DNA of 64,000 nt. Origin: Sphingomonas changbaiensis NBRC 104936 (GTDB lineage Bacteria > Pseudomonadota > Alphaproteobacteria > Sphingomonadales > Sphingomonadaceae). The position numbers were made by a program, and so were the translations under genes. Under the pieces are notes generated by a model that was not told the DNA's origin, did no database searches, and saw nothing but the letters and a program-made list of their open reading frames with translations. Positions 1 to 8,897 of the stretch are shown here, piece after piece. Position 1 is the stretch's first letter. Each line of letters begins with the position of its first letter. The stretch covers positions 1 through 64,000 of the forward strand of contig NZ_BBWU01000016.1 in NCBI RefSeq assembly GCF_000974765.1. Reading direction: 5' to 3'.

Positions 1-57
1 AAGCGGGAGAGGGGCTGATGGCAGGAACGGGTCGAAAGCGCCGTCTATATAGGCGGG

Positions 58-3000
58 TTAGTTGGACGGCGCGCTGGCGAGGAAGGCCGGGATTGCCTTT
101 TGCTCGAGCGCGTCGGCCTTCTGCTTGGCGCTGGCGAGCTGCTGCTCGATCTCGGCGCGCATCTGCACGGCCTGGTCGGTCGGCGGCAGGTCCGCGCCGC
201 CCTCGGTCAGCCAGCCGAGATTGGCGAGGTTGCCGTAGATCCGGGTCGGCACGCGGAACGCGTCCTCGATCTTACCGGTGAGCTGCAGCGGGAAGTAGAG
301 CGATTCCACGTCCTTCAGCTGCGCATCCAGCTTGTCGCCGGCAGCGATCTGCTTCGCGTAAGCCCGATCGCTGCCGTGCTGCTCGCGCAGGTCGCTGATC
401 TGCTTGCGGACCTGCTCGATGCGGTTGATCACAGCGGCCGCGCTATCGAGGTCAGCGACGACGCCCAGCAGGAAGTCGGTATTGGCCTTGATCGTCGCAT
501 CGGAGCCGATGCTCTTCGGATCGCGCAGCACGCTGAGCGGCTGCGTCGCGACCTGGCCGTCGGCGTCGATCTTGACCGTATAGTCGCCGGTCGCGACCAC
601 CGGGCCATCGGCATAGCGGCGCCAGTGGACCAGCGGACGCCAGCCGTCCTTGCCGACCGTCACCCACGGCTCGCCCGGAGGGCTGTTGAGCAGCTTGACG
701 GTGGTCGGCGCATCGTGGCGCAGATCCCACCATTGGCGGTTCACGCCGGCCTTCCCCGGACCGGTGAGCTGACGCACGACCTTGCCGTCCTTGTCGAGGA
801 CCGTGATCTTCACGCTCCGCGCGGGCGCCTTCAGGTAATAGTTCAGCGGCACGCCCGGCGGGGGATTGTCACCCACCGCCTTGTTGTACGTGTCCATCGC
901 GTGCGTGTTGTTCATCGCGCGGTAGCGATAGGTGTCGCGCGGCTTGAAGAAAGTGACGGGCGCGCTGCTTGCCTTCGCCTTGTCGAATTCCTGGATCGGC
1001 TTCAGGTCGTCGAGGATCCAGAAACCGCGGCCATAGGTCGCCACCACCAGGTCGTTATAGCGCTTCTGAACAGTCAGCCAGTAGATGGGTGCGGGCGGCA
1101 TATTGTTGCGCAGCAGCGACCAGTGGTCGCCATCGTCCCAGGTCACGTAGATGAAATTGTCGGTGCCCAGATAGAGCAGGCCCGGCCGGGTCGGATCTTC
1201 CGCGAGCGTGTGGGCGCTGCTGTTGACCGACTTCGGAATGCCGCCGGAAATGAGCTTCCAGGTCTTTCCGAAATCGGCGGTCTTGTAGACATAAGCGTTA
1301 TAGTCGCCGGTCGACTGCTGCATGTTGTTGACGATGTAGGCAGTGCCGGCGTCGAATTTCGACGGCTCGATGCTCCAGATGATGCCGAGCGGCGGCATGC
1401 CGGTGATGTTCTTGGTGACGTTTTCCCAGGTCTTGCCGCCGTCGCGCGTGATGCTGACCGTGCCGTCGGTGGCGCCGGTCCAGATCAGGCCTGCCTGCAC
1501 CGGCGATTCCGCGATCGAGTAGAGGGCCGAGCCCTCGAACACCATCAGGTTGTCGGCGTGCATGCCGCCGGAATCGAGCTGGTGCGTCTTGTCGTTGCCG
1601 GTCAGATCCGGGCTGATCACCTGCCAGGACTGACCGCCGTTCTGCGTCATGTGGACATTCTGGCTGCCGACATAGACCTTCTCGTTGTCGTGCGGAGAGA
1701 TCGCGATCGGCATCGACCAGTGGAAGCGCTGCTTCACGTCCTTGGGCGCCCAGCCGTAGGCGGCCGACGGCCAGGGCGACACCCAGCGCATCTGCCCGCT
1801 GCGCAGGTCCATCCGCGTCAGGTCGCCATTATAGCAGCCGGACCAGACGATGTTGTTGTCCTTCCAGTCGGGAATGGAGAAGCCCGGTTCGCAGCCGCCG
1901 ATCTGGGTCCAGTCCGCCGCGGTGATCTTGCCCCCGGACGGGGCGCCGCCTCGGCCGGCATAGATATTGTTGCTGGGCCCGCGGAAGGTGGGCTCGTCCT
2001 GGCGGTTGCCGTAGACGTTGTAGGGGATCTGGTCGTCGGTGAAGGCGTGATACATCTGCGCCACCGGAAGGGCGAAGGTCTCGTAAGACTTCCGGTTGTT
2101 GACGCTGACGGTCAGGCCGTGATCGTGGGCGATCATCACGCGGGCTGGGTTCAGCGGATCGTACCAGACGTCGTGCACGTCGCCGGGCAGATCCTCGGCC
2201 TCTTCGATCGTGGTGCCGCCGTCATGCGAATAGACGACGCGCACCGCCGCGACATAGATGAAATTCTCGTCGTCCGGCGCCACCGCAAAGCGCGTGTAAT
2301 AGGACGAGCGTTCCGACAGCACGTGCTGTTGGTTGACGACGCGCCAGGTCTTGCCGGCATCGTCGGAGCGATAGAAGCGGGGCGTGTCTTCCTGGATCAG
2401 CGCGTAGACGCGGTTCGGATCGGTCGGCGCGACCTGCACCGCCACCTTGCCGATCACCTTGTCCGCGGCGGGCAGGCCGTGGCCGGCCACCTTGCTCCAG
2501 CTCTTGCCGCCATCGTGCGTCACATAGACGCCGCTGCCCTTGCCGCCGCTGTTCAGGTTCCAGGTCTTGATATCGACCTGCCACATGCCGGCGAAGACCG
2601 TGTTCGGATCCTTGGGGTCCATCGACAGCTCGGAGCAGCCGGTATTCTCGTCGACGAACAGCGACCGCGTCCAGGTCTTGCCGCCGTCGGTGGTCTTGTA
2701 GATGCCGCGCTCCTGCTGCGGGCGATAGGCCTGGCCGAGCGCGCAGACATAGACGATGTTGGAGTCCTTGGGATCGATCAGGATGCGGCCGACATGGCCG
2801 GTCAGCTCCAGGCCCATATGGGTCCAGGTCTCGCCGCCGTCGGTCGATTTGTAGACGCCGTTGCCCATCGAATAATCGGGGCGCACGATCCAGGTCTCGC
2901 CGGTTCCGGCCCACACCACCTTGTGATCCGACGGCGCCACCGTGAGCGCGCCGATCGCGGAGACGTCCTTGTCGTCGAACACCGGCTTCCAGTTGATGCC

Positions 3001-3246
3001 GGCATCGCTGGTCTTCCAGATGCCGCCATCGGCGGCGCCGGCGTAGATGACCTGCGAATTGCCGGGCTCGCCGGTGACCGCCGCGATGCGGTTCCCGCCC
3101 GGCCCGATCATCCGGTAGTGAAGCTGCGCGAGCGGATTGGAGGGATCGTCGGGCACATCCGCCTGGGCCGCCGAGGCGCCGACCAGCGCGAAACTTGCGA
3201 ACGCCAGCAGGCTTGCACCGACGCGAACACGGGACCGAAATGTCAT
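58..3246 (-). CDS. Secreted BNR/sortilin-type beta-propeller protein
   Basis: Predicted 1062-residue exported protein. Residues 1-29 form a clear signal peptide (basic MTFRSRVRVG, a hydrophobic core, cleavage near SAAQA). The first ~750 residues carry many BNR/Asp-box-like repeats (S/T-x-D-x-G-x-T-W, for example TSDAGINW, STDGGETW, TTDGGKTW, THDGGKSW), as in sortilin/VPS10 or sialidase-like propellers. The last ~300 residues have a segment near residue 800 resembling a FlgD/Ig-like module and a coiled-coil-like tail. Such proteins are often annotated glycosyl hydrolase, but I see no catalytic signature and would not claim an enzyme. The ATG at 3246 was chosen because the signal peptide begins there, preceded by a G-rich ribosome-binding site; 32 in-frame codons upstream look non-coding. 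It appears monocistronic. Confidence 0.85.
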   Translation of the reverse strand: MTFRSRVRVGASLLAFASFALVGASAAQADVPDDPSNPLAQLHYRMIGPGGNRIAAVTGEPGNSQVIYAGAADGGIWKTSDAGINWKPVFDDKDVSAIGALTVAPSDHKVVWAGTGETWIVRPDYSMGNGVYKSTDGGETWTHMGLELTGHVGRILIDPKDSNIVYVCALGQAYRPQQERGIYKTTDGGKTWTRSLFVDENTGCSELSMDPKDPNTVFAGMWQVDIKTWNLNSGGKGSGVYVTHDGGKSWSKVAGHGLPAADKVIGKVAVQVAPTDPNRVYALIQEDTPRFYRSDDAGKTWRVVNQQHVLSERSSYYTRFAVAPDDENFIYVAAVRVVYSHDGGTTIEEAEDLPGDVHDVWYDPLNPARVMIAHDHGLTVSVNNRKSYETFALPVAQMYHAFTDDQIPYNVYGNRQDEPTFRGPSNNIYAGRGGAPSGGKITAADWTQIGGCEPGFSIPDWKDNNIVWSGCYNGDLTRMDLRSGQMRWVSPWPSAAYGWAPKDVKQRFHWSMPIAISPHDNEKVYVGSQNVHMTQNGGQSWQVISPDLTGNDKTHQLDSGGMHADNLMVFEGSALYSIAESPVQAGLIWTGATDGTVSITRDGGKTWENVTKNITGMPPLGIIWSIEPSKFDAGTAYIVNNMQQSTGDYNAYVYKTADFGKTWKLISGGIPKSVNSSAHTLAEDPTRPGLLYLGTDNFIYVTWDDGDHWSLLRNNMPPAPIYWLTVQKRYNDLVVATYGRGFWILDDLKPIQEFDKAKASSAPVTFFKPRDTYRYRAMNNTHAMDTYNKAVGDNPPPGVPLNYYLKAPARSVKITVLDKDGKVVRQLTGPGKAGVNRQWWDLRHDAPTTVKLLNSPPGEPWVTVGKDGWRPLVHWRRYADGPVVATGDYTVKIDADGQVATQPLSVLRDPKSIGSDATIKANTDFLLGVVADLDSAAAVINRIEQVRKQISDLREQHGSDRAYAKQIAAGDKLDAQLKDVESLYFPLQLTGKIEDAFRVPTRIYGNLANLGWLTEGGADLPPTDQAVQMRAEIEQQLASAKQKADALEQKAIPAFLASAPSN

Positions 3247-3808
3247 GCCTATCCCCCCTCTTGGCCTGCGGCAGCAGGTGCGACCTATATCGCCATGATC
3301 TGGAACGATCTTTGGTTGGGTTATCCGTATCAGGCCGCGCAAAAGAGGTGCGTGGTTTTTTTAGGGAAAATGGAGAAGACTATTCGGTTAGGCGGTCCAT
3401 TTGCGGCGGGTTATTCGGATTCGGCGCAGTGAAGTCGAATCGCGGCCGGTTCGGGTGAAGGGGGCGCCGATGCTCAGGGGAAGCTGCCGGGCTTGGTTCG
3501 AAACCGGCGTCGCAAGGCGGCTTCGGCAGAGCTCTTCGCGACTAGGGATGGTGGGGAATAGTCCCAAATTAGCCACTAACGTCCGCTTCGGGTGGAAAGC
3601 GGATGTTCAGCCCCTCTCCCCTTGCGGGAGAGGGAGGGGCCCGCGCCCGCAGAGCGGGCGTGGGAGGGTGAGGGGGAAACGCCGAAGTCCGAGTTTCCCC
3701 CTCACCCCGCTCGCGCTGCAGCGCGAGTCGCCCTCTCCCGCAAGGGGAGAGGGGCTGAGATCCGCGATAGGTCGAAGCCGCGGTCCCTCCGTCTTTCAAG
3801 AGGAGCGC
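3247..3808. other. 562-bp intergenic region with a palindromic repeat
   Basis: This gap lies upstream of the beta-propeller gene and downstream of the helicase gene, both on the minus strand. It holds the beta-propeller promoter region (no convincing -35/-10 pair found), a short T-rich patch near 3357, and the type B palindromic repeat at 3608-3757. I see no codon-like ORF with a ribosome-binding site. Confidence 0.6.
3608..3757. repeat. Type B palindromic repeat (~150 bp)
   Basis: The outer arms (CAGCCCCTCTCCCCTTGCGG... at 3608 and its inverse ending at 3757) are near-perfect inverted copies, and an inner pair (GTGAGGGGGAAAC 3668-3680 / GTTTCCCCCTCAC 3693-3705) is nested within. The element can fold into a long branched hairpin. 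A related copy lies between tsf and pyrH (20645-20791). No coding capacity. Confidence 0.85.
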
Positions 3809-6085
3809 TCACCCCGCGCTCACGAAGCTGTCCATCACGCGCTTGCGCCCGGCCTGCTCGAAGTCGATCTCCAGCTTGTTGCCTTCGATTTCGGCGATCG
3901 TGCCGTAGCCGAATTTCTGGTGGAAGACGCGCTGGCCGAGGGCCAGGTCCGACCGACCCTTGTTGCCGAGGCTGACGGCGCTGGCGCGGGCTTCGACGAC
4001 GCGGGAGGGGGTGGTCTGGTAGCCGCCGACGGACGCAGCGCGCTGCCAGCCGGGGCCGCGGCCGGTGCCTCTGGCGACGTTGGCGAACGGGTCGGCGCGT
4101 TCGGACCAGTTGGCACGCCAGAGGCTTTCGCCGCCGGTCATGCTGGTTTCCTCCTCGATATGCGCCTTGGGCAATTCGCCTACGAAGCGGGAGGGGATGG
4201 AGCTGGTCCACTGACCGTAGATGCGGCGGTTGGCGGCGTGGAGGATGTATGCCCGTTTCCGCGCGCGGGTGATCGCGACATAGGCGAGGCGGCGTTCCTC
4301 TTCGAGGCTGGCATTGCCGCCTTCGTCCAGGGAGCGCTGCGACGGGAACACGCCTTCTTCCCAGCCGGCGAGGAACACGGTGTCGAACTCCAGGCCCTTG
4401 GCGGCGTGGATCGTCATGATCGTCACCTGCTCGCCGCCGGCGCGCTCGTCATTGTCCATGACGAGGCTGACATGCTCGAGGAACGCGCCGAGGGTTTCAT
4501 ATTCCTCCATCGCGCGGACGAGTTCGTTCAGGTTTTCGAGCCGCCCAGCAGCGTCGGCCGAGCGGTCGGCCTGCCACATCGCCGTGTAGCCGCTTTCGTC
4601 GAGGAGCTGCCGGGCAAGCTCCGGATGCGGAAGCTGGCCGGCCATGTCGCGCCAGCGGGCGATGTCACCGATCAGGTTGCCGAGCGCGCGGCGCGCCTGG
4701 GGCGTCAACTCGTCCGTGTCGAGGATGCGGGCGGCCGCGAGCGTCAGCGGGATGCCCTGCGCGCGGGCGAGAGCGTGGACCTTCGCCAGCGCCTTGTCGC
4801 CCAGGCCGCGCTTCGGCGTGTTGACGATGCGTTCGAAGGCGAGGTCGTCGGCTGGCTGGTTGACCACGCGCAGATAGGCGAGCGCGTCGCGGATTTCCTG
4901 CCGCTCGTAGAAGCGGAAGCCGCCGACGATGCGGTAGTTGAGGCCGATCGCGATGAACCGGTCCTCGAACTCGCGGGTCTGGAACTGGGCGCGGACCAGG
5001 ATCGCGCAATCGTCGAGGCTGCCGCCGCGCCGCTGGTGATCCTCGATCAGCTCGCCGACACGGCGCGCTTCTTCCGGGCCGTCCCAGACGCCGAGCACGC
5101 GGACCTTCTCGCCTTCGCCCTGCTCGGTCCAGAGCGTCTTGCCGAGCCGGCCTGAATTCTCCGCGATCAGGCCGGAGGCGGCGCCGAGAATGTGCGGGGT
5201 GGAGCGGTAATTCTGTTCCAGCCGGATGATAACGGCGCCGGGGAAATCCTTCTCGAACCTAAGAATGTTCGCGACTTCGGCGCCGCGCCAGGAGTAGATC
5301 GACTGGTCGTCGTCGCCGACGCAGCAGATGTTCTTGCGCTGCTGCGCGAGCAGGCGGAGCCAGAGATATTGGCTGGCGTTCGTGTCCTGATATTCGTCGA
5401 CCAGGATGTATTTGAAGCGGCTCTGATACTGCTCCAGCACGTCGCGGCGGGTCTTCAGGATAACCAGCATGTGGAGCAGCAGGTCGCCGAAATCGCAGGC
5501 GTTCACGGCCTTCAGCCGCGCCTGATATTGCGCGTAGAGATCGGCGCCGCGGCCGTTGGCGAACAGCTCGGACTCGCCGGCGTCCACGTCTGACGGTGTC
5601 CAGCCGCGGTTCTTCCATTTGTCGATCAGGCCGGCGAGCTGGCGGGCGGGCCAGCGCTTCTCGTCGAGATCGGAGGCGGCGATGATCTGCTTCAGCAGCC
5701 GGAGCTGGTCGTCGGTGTCGAGGATCGTGAAGTTCGATTGCAGCCCGACCAGCTCGGCATGGCGGCGGAGCATCTTGGCGGCGATCGAGTGGAAGGTGCC
5801 GAGCCACGGCATGCCCTCGACCGCGTCGCCGACCATGCGGCCGATCCGATCCCGCATCTCCCGCGCCGCCTTGTTGGTGAAGGTGACGGCGAGGATTTCC
5901 GACGGCCAGGCGCGGCGGGTGTAGATCAGGTGCGCGAGGCGCGCGGTCAGCGCCGCCGTCTTGCCGGTGCCGGCGCCGGCGAGGACGAGCACAGGGCCCT
6001 CCGCGGTGAGCACGGCTTCGCGCTGCGGCGGGTTCAGGCCGCGCAGATAGGGCGGGTCGTCAGGGGAAGGGGCGGGGAGACTCAC
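3809..6085 (-). CDS. uvrD: ATP-dependent DNA helicase UvrD/PcrA
   Basis: SF1A 3'-5' DNA helicase of 758 residues acting in nucleotide-excision and mismatch repair and in clearing replication blocks. Walker A (GAGTGKT near residue 37), the DEYQD box of motif II, QSIYSWRGA (motif III), and the late motifs TIHAAKGLEFD and AYVAITRA are all present. The C-terminus (HQKFGYGTIAEIEGNKLEIDF) is the Tudor-like RNA-polymerase-binding tail typical of UvrD/PcrA. I chose the GTG at 6085: it gives an N-terminus of family length ahead of YLRGLNPPQREAV, and it leaves the LexA box at 6090-6104 just outside the gene. An upstream in-frame GTG at 6151 would place that box inside the coding region. The LexA box implies SOS induction, as for E. 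coli uvrD. Confidence 0.95.
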   Translation of the reverse strand: MSLPAPSPDDPPYLRGLNPPQREAVLTAEGPVLVLAGAGTGKTAALTARLAHLIYTRRAWPSEILAVTFTNKAAREMRDRIGRMVGDAVEGMPWLGTFHSIAAKMLRRHAELVGLQSNFTILDTDDQLRLLKQIIAASDLDEKRWPARQLAGLIDKWKNRGWTPSDVDAGESELFANGRGADLYAQYQARLKAVNACDFGDLLLHMLVILKTRRDVLEQYQSRFKYILVDEYQDTNASQYLWLRLLAQQRKNICCVGDDDQSIYSWRGAEVANILRFEKDFPGAVIIRLEQNYRSTPHILGAASGLIAENSGRLGKTLWTEQGEGEKVRVLGVWDGPEEARRVGELIEDHQRRGGSLDDCAILVRAQFQTREFEDRFIAIGLNYRIVGGFRFYERQEIRDALAYLRVVNQPADDLAFERIVNTPKRGLGDKALAKVHALARAQGIPLTLAAARILDTDELTPQARRALGNLIGDIARWRDMAGQLPHPELARQLLDESGYTAMWQADRSADAAGRLENLNELVRAMEEYETLGAFLEHVSLVMDNDERAGGEQVTIMTIHAAKGLEFDTVFLAGWEEGVFPSQRSLDEGGNASLEEERRLAYVAITRARKRAYILHAANRRIYGQWTSSIPSRFVGELPKAHIEEETSMTGGESLWRANWSERADPFANVARGTGRGPGWQRAASVGGYQTTPSRVVEARASAVSLGNKGRSDLALGQRVFHQKFGYGTIAEIEGNKLEIDFEQAGRKRVMDSFVSAG

Positions 6086-6089
6086 TTGC

Positions 6090-6104
6090 GAACAGGTAGG
6101 GAAC
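6090..6104 (-). promoter_or_regulatory. LexA (SOS) box upstream of uvrD
   Basis: GAAC-AGGTAGG-GAAC on the plus strand, that is GTTC-N7-GTTC on the uvrD strand. This matches the direct-repeat LexA operator known from Alphaproteobacteria exactly. It ends 4 nt before the GTG start, so LexA bound here would cover the start of a short-leader or leaderless transcript. A second identical-format box occurs at 18569-18583. Confidence 0.75.
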
Positions 6105-6165
6105 GGGGTCGAAAGGGGCAACTGTCGGCGGCGCCCATTCGTTCGGGACACGAAGGAGACTGCCC

Positions 6166-6408
6166 ATGTCCGAACTCGACGCGAAGGAACGCAACGATCT
6201 GTCGAGCAAGCAATTCGCGTTTCCCAAGGAGCGCAAGGAGCCGCTGGAGGACGCGAGCCATGTCCGCAACGCGATCGCGCGCTTCGATCAGGTGAAAGGC
6301 GTCAGCGACGACGAGCGCGACGAGGCCTGGAAGCGGATCAAGGCGGCGGCGAAAAAGTTCGGCGTTGAGGTCAGCGAGAAGAGCTGGCGCGAGCTGGGCA
6401 AGAGCTAG
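6166..6408 (+). CDS. Small charged protein, DUF6582-like
   Basis: 80-residue soluble, highly charged and helical protein (FAFPKERKEPLEDASHVRN... AKKFGVEVSEKSW). The motif 'AFPKERKEPLEDASHVRNA' is typical of a small family found in many bacteria, sometimes attached to phage-like or HK97-related proteins; the family name DUF6582 is from memory. Function unknown. The ATG at 6166 has a strong ribosome-binding site (GAAGGAGA, spacing about 6). It is divergent from uvrD with an 80-nt gap, so the uvrD LexA box sits about 60 nt upstream, though nothing shows that it controls this gene. Its 3' end overlaps the convergent DMT transporter by 4 nt. Confidence 0.8.
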   Translation: MSELDAKERNDLSSKQFAFPKERKEPLEDASHVRNAIARFDQVKGVSDDERDEAWKRIKAAAKKFGVEVSEKSWRELGKS

Positions 6409-7316
6409 GCGGGCTTCGGCGCAAGGCGGCGAAAGGGCCTGCCGTCGATCGCGGCGAGGCCCAACGCGATCAGGGTCATGCCGGCATAATGGCGCGGCTC
6501 CAGCGCTTCGCCGAGCACGAGCGCGCCCAATAGGATCGCAGTAACTGGAATCAGGAACGTGACCAGCAGCGCGTTGGTCGCGCCGGCGCTGGCGAGCAGG
6601 CGGAAATAGAGCCAATAGGCGAAGCTGGTGCAAATGAGGGCGAAGCCGGCGATCGCGGCCCAGGTGACGGGGCTGGGCGGCGCGATCGTCCAGGGGCGTT
6701 CGAGGGCGAGGCTGAACGGCAGCAGCAGCAGGCTGGCGCCAATCAGCTGGCCGGTCGCGACCGTCAGCGGCGGGATGCCGAGCGGACGGAAGCGGCGGGC
6801 ATAGACGGCGGCGAAGGCATAGCTGAGCGTCGCGGCCAGGCACATCAAGATCGCGATTGCTTCGCCGCCCCGATGCGCGCCGGTGCCGATCATCACCGCG
6901 ACGCCGCCGAAGCCGAGCAGCACGCCGGCGATCTTGGCCGGGGTCGCACGCTCGTCGCGGGTGAACAGGTGCGCGACCAGCACGCCCCAGAGCGGCGTCG
7001 TCGCGTTCAGGATCGAGGCGAGGCCGCTCGCGATGCGGAGCTGTGCAAAGGCGTAGAGGACGAAGGGCAGGGCGTTGTTGAGCAGGCCTAGGATCATGAA
7101 CATGCCCCAGATGCGGGCGCTGGTCGGCAGCGGCTCGCGGCGGAGATGGCCGAGGATCACCAGCGGCACCGCGCCCAACGCGACGCGCAGCAGCATGATC
7201 GTGATCGGCGGCAGCTCCTTCAGCGCGACCGCGAGGAAGAAGAAGGATCCGCCCCACAGTACCGAGAGGACCAGCAGGATGGCCCAGTCGCGTCCGTTCA
7301 TGCCGTCATTCTGCAT
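6405..7316 (-). CDS. EamA/DMT-family transporter
   Basis: Inner-membrane permease of about 303 residues with two EamA repeats and about ten hydrophobic segments (LLVLSVLWGGSFFFLAVALK at the start; LLGALVLGEALEPRHYAGM near the end, the conserved second-repeat motif). The family exports amino acids, metabolites or drugs; the substrate cannot be told. The start is either ATG 7316 (MQNDGMNGRDW) or ATG 7301 (MNGRDW); neither has a strong ribosome-binding site. It may be co-transcribed with the RsmD module upstream on the same strand (51-nt gap). Confidence 0.88.
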   Translation of the reverse strand: MQNDGMNGRDWAILLVLSVLWGGSFFFLAVALKELPPITIMLLRVALGAVPLVILGHLRREPLPTSARIWGMFMILGLLNNALPFVLYAFAQLRIASGLASILNATTPLWGVLVAHLFTRDERATPAKIAGVLLGFGGVAVMIGTGAHRGGEAIAILMCLAATLSYAFAAVYARRFRPLGIPPLTVATGQLIGASLLLLPFSLALERPWTIAPPSPVTWAAIAGFALICTSFAYWLYFRLLASAGATNALLVTFLIPVTAILLGALVLGEALEPRHYAGMTLIALGLAAIDGRPFRRLAPKPA

Positions 7317-7366
7317 GGCCGCGCCTTGGCACGCGCGGCGACGCTGCGCCATCCCGCCGCTTGCGG

Positions 7367-7888
7367 TCAAAGCTTGCGGAGCAGCGTCAGCTTGGCCTTG
7401 CCATGGGTGCGCACCGCGTCCGCCTCGAAACCGGGCACGTCCACGTCCTCGTTGAACGCGGTTTCGATGCTGGCCCAGGCGCCGGGTTCGAGAGTCAGGC
7501 GCGGCAGGATTTTCTGGCCGAGGCTCGATCCATAGGGCGGGTCGAGGAACACCACGTCGAACGGGCCCCCGGCGAAGCCTTCGGCGGCCTGTGCGCGGAC
7601 GTCGGCACCCTCGGCGCCGAGCTTGGCAATGTTGGCCTTGAGGACCGTTACCGCCTCACGGTCGCGCTCGACGAAGGTGCAGCTGCGGGCGCCGCGCGAC
7701 AGCGCCTCCAGCCCGAGCGCGCCGGTGCCGGCGAAGATATCGGCGACGCGCAAGTCATCAAAGCTGCCGAGGCGGGATGTGAGCATCGAGAACAGCGCCT
7801 CGCGCGTGCGGTCGGCGGTGGGGCGGGTGCCTGCGCCGGGCGGAGCGGCGAGGGTGCGCCCGCGCCAGCGGCCGGCGATGATTCTCAT
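7367..7888 (-). CDS. rsmD: 16S rRNA (guanine966-N2)-methyltransferase RsmD
   Basis: 173-residue SAM-dependent methyltransferase that modifies G966 of 16S rRNA during 30S assembly. Standard family start (MRIIAGRWRGR), SAM-binding DIFAGTGALGLEALSRGA, and the catalytic DPPYG motif are present. Length is normal for RsmD. The ATG at 7888 has its own ribosome-binding site, GGAGGAG about 10 nt upstream, supplied by the end of the adjacent type A repeat. This frame is continuous with the upstream pseudouridine synthase (see the fusion entry), so RsmD may be made both alone and as a fusion. Confidence 0.9.
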   Translation of the reverse strand: MRIIAGRWRGRTLAAPPGAGTRPTADRTREALFSMLTSRLGSFDDLRVADIFAGTGALGLEALSRGARSCTFVERDREAVTVLKANIAKLGAEGADVRAQAAEGFAGGPFDVVFLDPPYGSSLGQKILPRLTLEPGAWASIETAFNEDVDVPGFEADAVRTHGKAKLTLLRKL

Positions 7889-8776
7889 TTCTTCTTCGCT
7901 CCTCCCCGGAACGGGGAGGGGGACCGCGCGCCTTTGGCGCGCGGTGGTGGGGCCGAAGAAGTTGGACGCGCTCCGGCCCCTCCACCACGCCGCTTCGCGT
8001 CGCGGTCCCCCTCCCCCGTTCCGGGGAGGAGCTGATTTCAGCGTATTCCGGAACACCACCAGGTCGTGCTGCCGCACTTCGTCGACCGCGCCGGCGGGGA
8101 GGTCGCCGAGGGCGAACGGGCCGTAGGCGGTGCGGATCAGGCGGGAGACGCGCAGGCCGAGATGCTCCAGCACGCGGCGGACTTCGCGGTTCTTGCCTTC
8201 GGCGAGGGTCAACTCGATCCAGACATTGGCGCCGGTGCGGCGTTCGAGATTGGCGTCGATCGAGCCGTAGCGGATGCCGTCGATCTCGATGCCGTCGATC
8301 AGGTCCTCCAGCTGCGCCTGCGTGACATTGCCATAGGCACGGGCGCGGTAGGTGCGGGGAACCCCGGTGCTCGGCAATTCGAGAGAGCGCTTCAGCTCGC
8401 CATCGGTCGTGAGCAACAGCAGCCCCTCGGTGTTGAGGTCGAGCCGGCCGACCGGCATCAGGCGCGGCAGGTCTTTCGGCAGGCGGTCGTAGATGGTCGG
8501 GCGCCCTTTCGGGTCGCGTTCGGTGGTCAGCAGGCCGGCGGGCTTGTGGTAGCGGAACAGGCGGGCGGGGGCAGGCGGGCGGACCGGCTTTTCGTCGACG
8601 GTGACGCCGTGGAGCGATTCGACCAGCGTCGCCGGGGTCTCGACAACGGCGCCGTCGATGGCGATTCGCCGATCCGCGATCATCCGTTCGATTTCCCGCC
8701 GCGAAGCGACGCCGGCGCGCGCAAGCAGCTTGGCGATCCGTTGTGCTTCCCGTGACTTAGCGTGCGGCGCGGGCAC
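7367..8776 (-). CDS. In-frame RluB-like pseudouridine synthase-RsmD fusion ORF
   Basis: One uninterrupted reading frame of 469 codons. Residues 1 to about 247 are a RluB/RsuA-type 23S rRNA pseudouridine synthase: an S4 RNA-binding domain (RIAKLLARAGVASRREIERM) and the catalytic GRLDLNTEGLLLLTTDG motif with its Asp. Residues ~249-293 are encoded by a type A repeat. From residue 297 the frame is a complete RsmD. In other bacteria the two are separate adjacent genes; here the synthase has no stop codon of its own. Start chosen: GTG 8776, which has GGGAG about 8 nt upstream; ATG 8842 is possible but has no ribosome-binding site. Either a bifunctional protein is made, or the synthase carries a long junk tail while RsmD is also started internally. 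A base-call error removing a stop cannot be excluded. Confidence 0.8.
   Translation of the reverse strand: MPAPHAKSREAQRIAKLLARAGVASRREIERMIADRRIAIDGAVVETPATLVESLHGVTVDEKPVRPPAPARLFRYHKPAGLLTTERDPKGRPTIYDRLPKDLPRLMPVGRLDLNTEGLLLLTTDGELKRSLELPSTGVPRTYRARAYGNVTQAQLEDLIDGIEIDGIRYGSIDANLERRTGANVWIELTLAEGKNREVRRVLEHLGLRVSRLIRTAYGPFALGDLPAGAVDEVRQHDLVVFRNTLKSAPPRNGGGGPRREAAWWRGRSASNFFGPTTARQRRAVPLPVPGRSEEEMRIIAGRWRGRTLAAPPGAGTRPTADRTREALFSMLTSRLGSFDDLRVADIFAGTGALGLEALSRGARSCTFVERDREAVTVLKANIAKLGAEGADVRAQAAEGFAGGPFDVVFLDPPYGSSLGQKILPRLTLEPGAWASIETAFNEDVDVPGFEADAVRTHGKAKLTLLRKL
7898..8032. repeat. Type A palindromic repeat inside the rluB-rsmD frame
   Basis: 135-bp element (exactly 45 codons) bounded by inverted GCTCCTCCCCGGAACGGGGA / TCCCCCGTTCCGGGGAGGAGC arms, with the family's inner motifs GGTGGTGGGGC and GCCCCTCCACCACGC. 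Related copies are at 9339-9509 and 30137-30274. Its terminal GGAGGAG acts as the probable ribosome-binding site for rsmD, and all 45 codons are open in the rluB-rsmD frame. Confidence 0.85.
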
Positions 8777-8897
8777 TTCATCGCTCCCAAAATCTTTTCG
8801 CTGGCCAGGCGCAAAAACCGTGCGGCATGCGTTATGGTTCATGGGCCGGACGAGCGCGAACAGGGCGCGCTCATGGCGGAGGAAAATCAGGGCGGCA

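Noticed and set aside
100-3432. 1110-codon plus-strand open frame opposite the beta-propeller gene
   Set aside because: It mirrors the minus-strand gene. The minus protein has a signal peptide and BNR repeats; the plus frame has no ribosome-binding site or recognisable domain. High GC content leaves long antisense frames open.
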